From DATGUA01 sp035301545 (GTDB lineage Bacteria; Bacillota; Clostridia; Tissierellales; Tissierellaceae), in assembly GCA_035301545.1 (NCBI GenBank), contig DATGUA010000019.1, positions 1 through 26,285 on the forward strand: 26,285 nucleotides of DNA, written 5' to 3'. Below, piece by piece: positions 24,345 through 26,285 of this stretch. Every line of letters begins with the position of its first letter. Position 1 is the stretch's first letter. The notes under the pieces are model-generated. The model was not told the origin of the DNA. It did no database searches and worked only from the letters and a program-made list of their open reading frames with translations. A program made the translations under genes and the position numbers.

Positions 24345-24380
24345 AGCGGTTCAGACCTAAAAATCTGGGCCGCTTTTTTT
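24345..24380 (+). terminator. Terminator after the ABC-F gene
   Basis: AGCGGTTCAGA pairs with TCTGGGCCGCT (two G-U pairs), followed by six or more T. Its GC content is higher than that of the chromosomal terminators in this window. Confidence 0.88.
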
Positions 24381-24408
24381 ATTTCCCCTCAGAAAGGAGG
24401 TTGCCTAA

Positions 24409-24903
24409 ATGGTAAATGATGAAGTTAATAATAAGGCAATAAATATTGAAATTAAGGTTGCACAGTATTCCGCAAAAGCTATCTTAAAAGCAATGAAAAA
24501 AATTATGGAAGATGCTGCTGAAAAAAGCCAGCCACTTGCAGACTATCTTAATGAAAAAAGAAAAACTAATTCAAGAAAGCTTAAGGATATGGTAAAGAAG
24601 GGTCAACTAGAAAATATTAATTTACAGAAAGGGGAGATCAAAGAACTAAAGAAGCAGCTTAATAGGTATGGTGTCAATTTTTCCGTTATGAAGAACAAGG
24701 AATCAGGACTATACTCTGTATTCTTTCAAGCCAAGGATACTAAGGTCATGGACTTAGCTTTTAAAAAAGCTATAGAGAGGTCAGAAAGGAAAGAAAATAA
24801 AAGGGATTCTACAAAAGAAATCCTGAATAAATTTAAGGAAAGGGTGAAAAATGTGGCAGTTAAAGACAAAGTTAAGGAAAAACATCATGAACATGAGAGA
24901 TAG
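24409..24903 (+). CDS. pcfB: PcfB family (DUF3801) conjugation protein
   Basis: 164 residues; ATG 24409 has AAAGGAGG nine bases upstream. The protein matches DUF3801/PcfB: an N-terminal helix 'NIEIKVAQYSAKAILKAMKK', the basic middle 'RKLKDMVKKGQLENINL', a small alpha/beta core 'ELKKQLNRYGVNFSVMKNKE' ending 'MDLAFKKAIER', and a lysine-rich tail. In conjugative plasmids and ICEs PcfB works with the relaxase and the coupling protein PcfC/VirD4, which it usually precedes. Here no coupling-protein gene follows before repA, unlike what I would expect. Probably cytoplasmic. Confidence 0.85.
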   Translation: MVNDEVNNKAINIEIKVAQYSAKAILKAMKKIMEDAAEKSQPLADYLNEKRKTNSRKLKDMVKKGQLENINLQKGEIKELKKQLNRYGVNFSVMKNKESGLYSVFFQAKDTKVMDLAFKKAIERSERKENKRDSTKEILNKFKERVKNVAVKDKVKEKHHEHER

Positions 24904-24963
24904 ATGGACCAGGCATTTAAGAGAAATCTTAGGTGTCTTTTTTATTGAGATGAGGTGATGTGA

Positions 24964-25755
24964 ATGGATTTTGATTACTTTTACGGAAGAGATTCTGAAA
25001 GTTTTAGATTTATCCGTTTACCTATAGTTCTTATAGAAGATGAGAAATTTAAGGGATTATCAATAGACGCAAAGGTGCTTTATTCCATGTATTTATCAAG
25101 AAGCACTTTGTCCTATAAAAACAATTGGATAGATGAAAATGGAAGAGTTTATATCTATTTTACTGTTGAAGAAACTGCCCAACAACTAGGTTGTGGTATT
25201 AAGAAGGCAGTTAAACTTATAAAGGATCTTGAAGTAATAGGTCTTATTAAAAAGAAAAGAACAGGACAGGGAAATCCTACTAAAATTTATGTTAAAGATT
25301 TTATGAGTATTTTTAGAAATGAAAACTTTAGACCTGTCAAAAGAGAAAATCAAGACTTGTCAAAAGGACAAGTCAAGAATGGCGATTTTGATAATTCAAG
25401 AATGGCTAAAAAGGAAAGTCTAGACTTATCAAAAAGACAACCTAACTATATAGAGAATAATAAGATTGATAAAAGCTATATTGATTTTAATCTAGAAGAC
25501 AAAAAAGGAATCTTCCAAAATGTAATTTTATCAGATGAGGAAGAAAGTATTTTAGAAGAAAAGATACCTAACTTAAATGATTATATAGAAAGATTATCAG
25601 CCTATATGCAAAGTACAGGCAAGGAGTATAAAGACCATGCCTCAACTATTATGAGCTGGTACTTAAAGGATAAAAGAGAAGGAAAGCTTAGGAGTGAAAA
25701 AGCCTATACAGGAGATCCTTCAGATTATGAAAGTGAGTGGAACTTAAATAATTAA
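24964..25755 (+). CDS. repA: RepA_N-type replication initiator of the element
   Basis: 263 residues. ATG 24964 has GAGGTG seven bases upstream. The N-terminal RepA_N winged-helix domain is clear: 'FIRLPIVLIEDEKFKGLSID', 'AKVLYSMYLSR', 'YIYFTVEETAQQLGCGIKKA', 'KKKRTGQGNPTKIYVKDF' (to about residue 115). The middle (about 120-160) is low-complexity and is coded by a 23-bp DNA repeat array. The C-terminal part (about 205-240, 'YIERLSAYMQSTGKEYKDHA') resembles the conserved end of ICE RepA proteins. It probably starts replication of the excised circular element. The dnaC-like gene follows after 14 bases, so the two likely form one transcript and one helicase-loading unit. Confidence 0.88.
   Translation: MDFDYFYGRDSESFRFIRLPIVLIEDEKFKGLSIDAKVLYSMYLSRSTLSYKNNWIDENGRVYIYFTVEETAQQLGCGIKKAVKLIKDLEVIGLIKKKRTGQGNPTKIYVKDFMSIFRNENFRPVKRENQDLSKGQVKNGDFDNSRMAKKESLDLSKRQPNYIENNKIDKSYIDFNLEDKKGIFQNVILSDEEESILEEKIPNLNDYIERLSAYMQSTGKEYKDHASTIMSWYLKDKREGKLRSEKAYTGDPSDYESEWNLNN
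25330..25444 (+). repeat. Five degenerate 23-bp iterons inside repA (candidate origin)
   Basis: Units start at 25330, 25353, 25376, 25399 and 25422, an exact 23-bp period. Units 1, 2 and 5 share AGAC-Y-T-R-TCAAAA; units 3 and 4 share AGAATGGC, and unit 4 also shares the central AAAA and GTC end. Unit 2 holds most of an eight-base inverted repeat, GACTTGTC and GACAAGTC (25354-25374). As 23 is not divisible by three, the encoded peptide does not repeat in the same way (RPVKREN, QDLSKGQ), so the periodicity belongs to the DNA. RepA_N plasmids are known to carry their origin within the rep gene. Confidence 0.6.
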
Positions 25756-25769
25756 GAGAGGTAGAGAAA

Positions 25770-26285
25770 ATGGAAGATAAAATAAAAACTATTGTAATTG
25801 ATGGAGTAGATTTTTCTTTTAATCTAGAAATGGCATATGAAAAAGATGGCCATGTTTATTGTAGGAGATGCAAAGAAAAGATAGATTCAGATCCACTTAA
25901 TTGCTTGGGGAATAAAAAAATATTATTTCGTAGGAAATGTAAATGTGATAGGGAAGAAGAAAGCCTAAGAAAGGCAAAGGAAGAAGCAGACCATATTAGA
26001 AGACTTAGGGAAGAGTGCTTTATAACAAGTAAAAATCTTATTAGTTGCACTTTTGACAAGGTCATAGCCCCTGATAGACAGGAAGTTATTATAGCCAAGA
26101 ATTTTGTTAAAAATTTTAAAGAACTATCAAAGGACAATAATGGTCTTATATTTCATGGAAATGTTGGAACAGGAAAGACCTACCTAGCAGCTTGTATAGC
26201 AAACAAAATTATAGAGGATTATCAGATAAGAGTTAAGATGAGAAATATTCCACAGATAATAAATGATATTGAAAAGGGTGGCTTT
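25770..26285 (+). CDS. DnaC-like helicase-loading ATPase of the element (3' end outside window)
   Basis: 172 codons are visible from ATG 25770, open at the right edge. GAGAGG lies seven bases before the start. The N-terminal part carries a likely zinc site: 'YCRRCKEK', then 'NCLG' and 'KCKC' (about residues 30-60). A charged helix follows, then the start of the AAA+ domain: 'LISCTFDKVIAPDRQ' and Walker A 'GLIFHGNVGTGKTYLA' (about 140-155). This is the DnaC/IstB-like protein common behind repA in Firmicute ICEs, presumably loading the host helicase at the element's origin. Walker B and the arginine finger lie outside the window. Confidence 0.87.
   Translation, partial: MEDKIKTIVIDGVDFSFNLEMAYEKDGHVYCRRCKEKIDSDPLNCLGNKKILFRRKCKCDREEESLRKAKEEADHIRRLREECFITSKNLISCTFDKVIAPDRQEVIIAKNFVKNFKELSKDNNGLIFHGNVGTGKTYLAACIANKIIEDYQIRVKMRNIPQIINDIEKGGF

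Larger units (their letters stand above)
22232..26285 (+). mobile_element. Left part of an integrative conjugative element inserted in hsdR
   Basis: The left boundary is taken where HsdR similarity ends, after the Walker A glycine codon (22229-22231), with a few bases of uncertainty. Inside are non-coding DNA with hairpins, a resistance-type ABC-F gene, and pcfB, repA and a dnaC-like gene, typical of Tn1549-like and related Firmicute ICEs. From about 24,400 codon use changes visibly: AAG, CTT, GGC and GCC are commoner than in the chromosomal genes, supporting separate origin. No recombinase, relaxase or right end is visible, so the family and target duplication cannot be fixed. Confidence 0.75.

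Overview
The window comes from a very AT-rich, low-GC Firmicute. Strong AGGAGG-type ribosome binding sites, an M-box riboswitch, the rnr-smpB pair, a baeRF protein, a PF04071-type Cys-rich small protein and a DUF1002 protein point to an anaerobic Clostridia/Tissierellia-type bacterium. The genus cannot be fixed from the sequence. Bases 1 to about 22,231 look like ordinary chromosome. From about 22,232 to the right edge the DNA is the left part of an integrative conjugative element (ICE).

Chromosomal part, left to right: the 3' end of a murF-like Mur ligase; a decayed D-Ala-D-Ala ligase remnant; rnr (RNase R) and smpB; a 107-nt imperfect inverted repeat; on the minus strand a P-type Mg2+ ATPase (mgtA) behind an M-box riboswitch; a frameshifted DUF488 relic; an EamA transporter; an unknown Cys-containing protein on the minus strand divergent from an acidic coiled-coil protein; an NCS2 nucleobase permease; the tmRNA gene ssrA with a consensus promoter; a large catalase (minus strand) whose conserved active-site Asn segment is replaced; ndk; a baeRF (eRF1-like) protein; a secreted DUF1002 protein; a DUF1232 (YkvA-like) membrane protein; the Cys-rich small protein; a second EamA transporter; and a soluble GAF-PAS histidine kinase with an adjacent single-domain response regulator.

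The kinase-regulator pair is followed 32 bp later by hsdR, a type I restriction subunit. It reads normally through the PD-(D/E)XK nuclease domain and then stops matching its family exactly at the Walker A glycine. The foreign DNA that follows carries hairpins, an antibiotic-resistance-type ABC-F gene behind a leader that looks like a transcription attenuator, and then a conjugative-element module: pcfB (DUF3801), repA and a dnaC-like ATPase cut off by the window edge. Inside repA are five degenerate repeats at an exact 23-bp period. Because 23 is not a multiple of three, they do not repeat at the protein level, so they look like iterons of an origin embedded in the rep gene.

A theme runs through the window: translation rescue and ribosome protection. 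It holds RNase R, SmpB, tmRNA, a baeRF protein with a QGQ tripeptide where eRF1 has GGQ, and an ABC-F ribosome-protection ATPase. A second theme is visible gene decay: the ddl and DUF488 relics, a possible relic near 17.2 kb, and hsdR.
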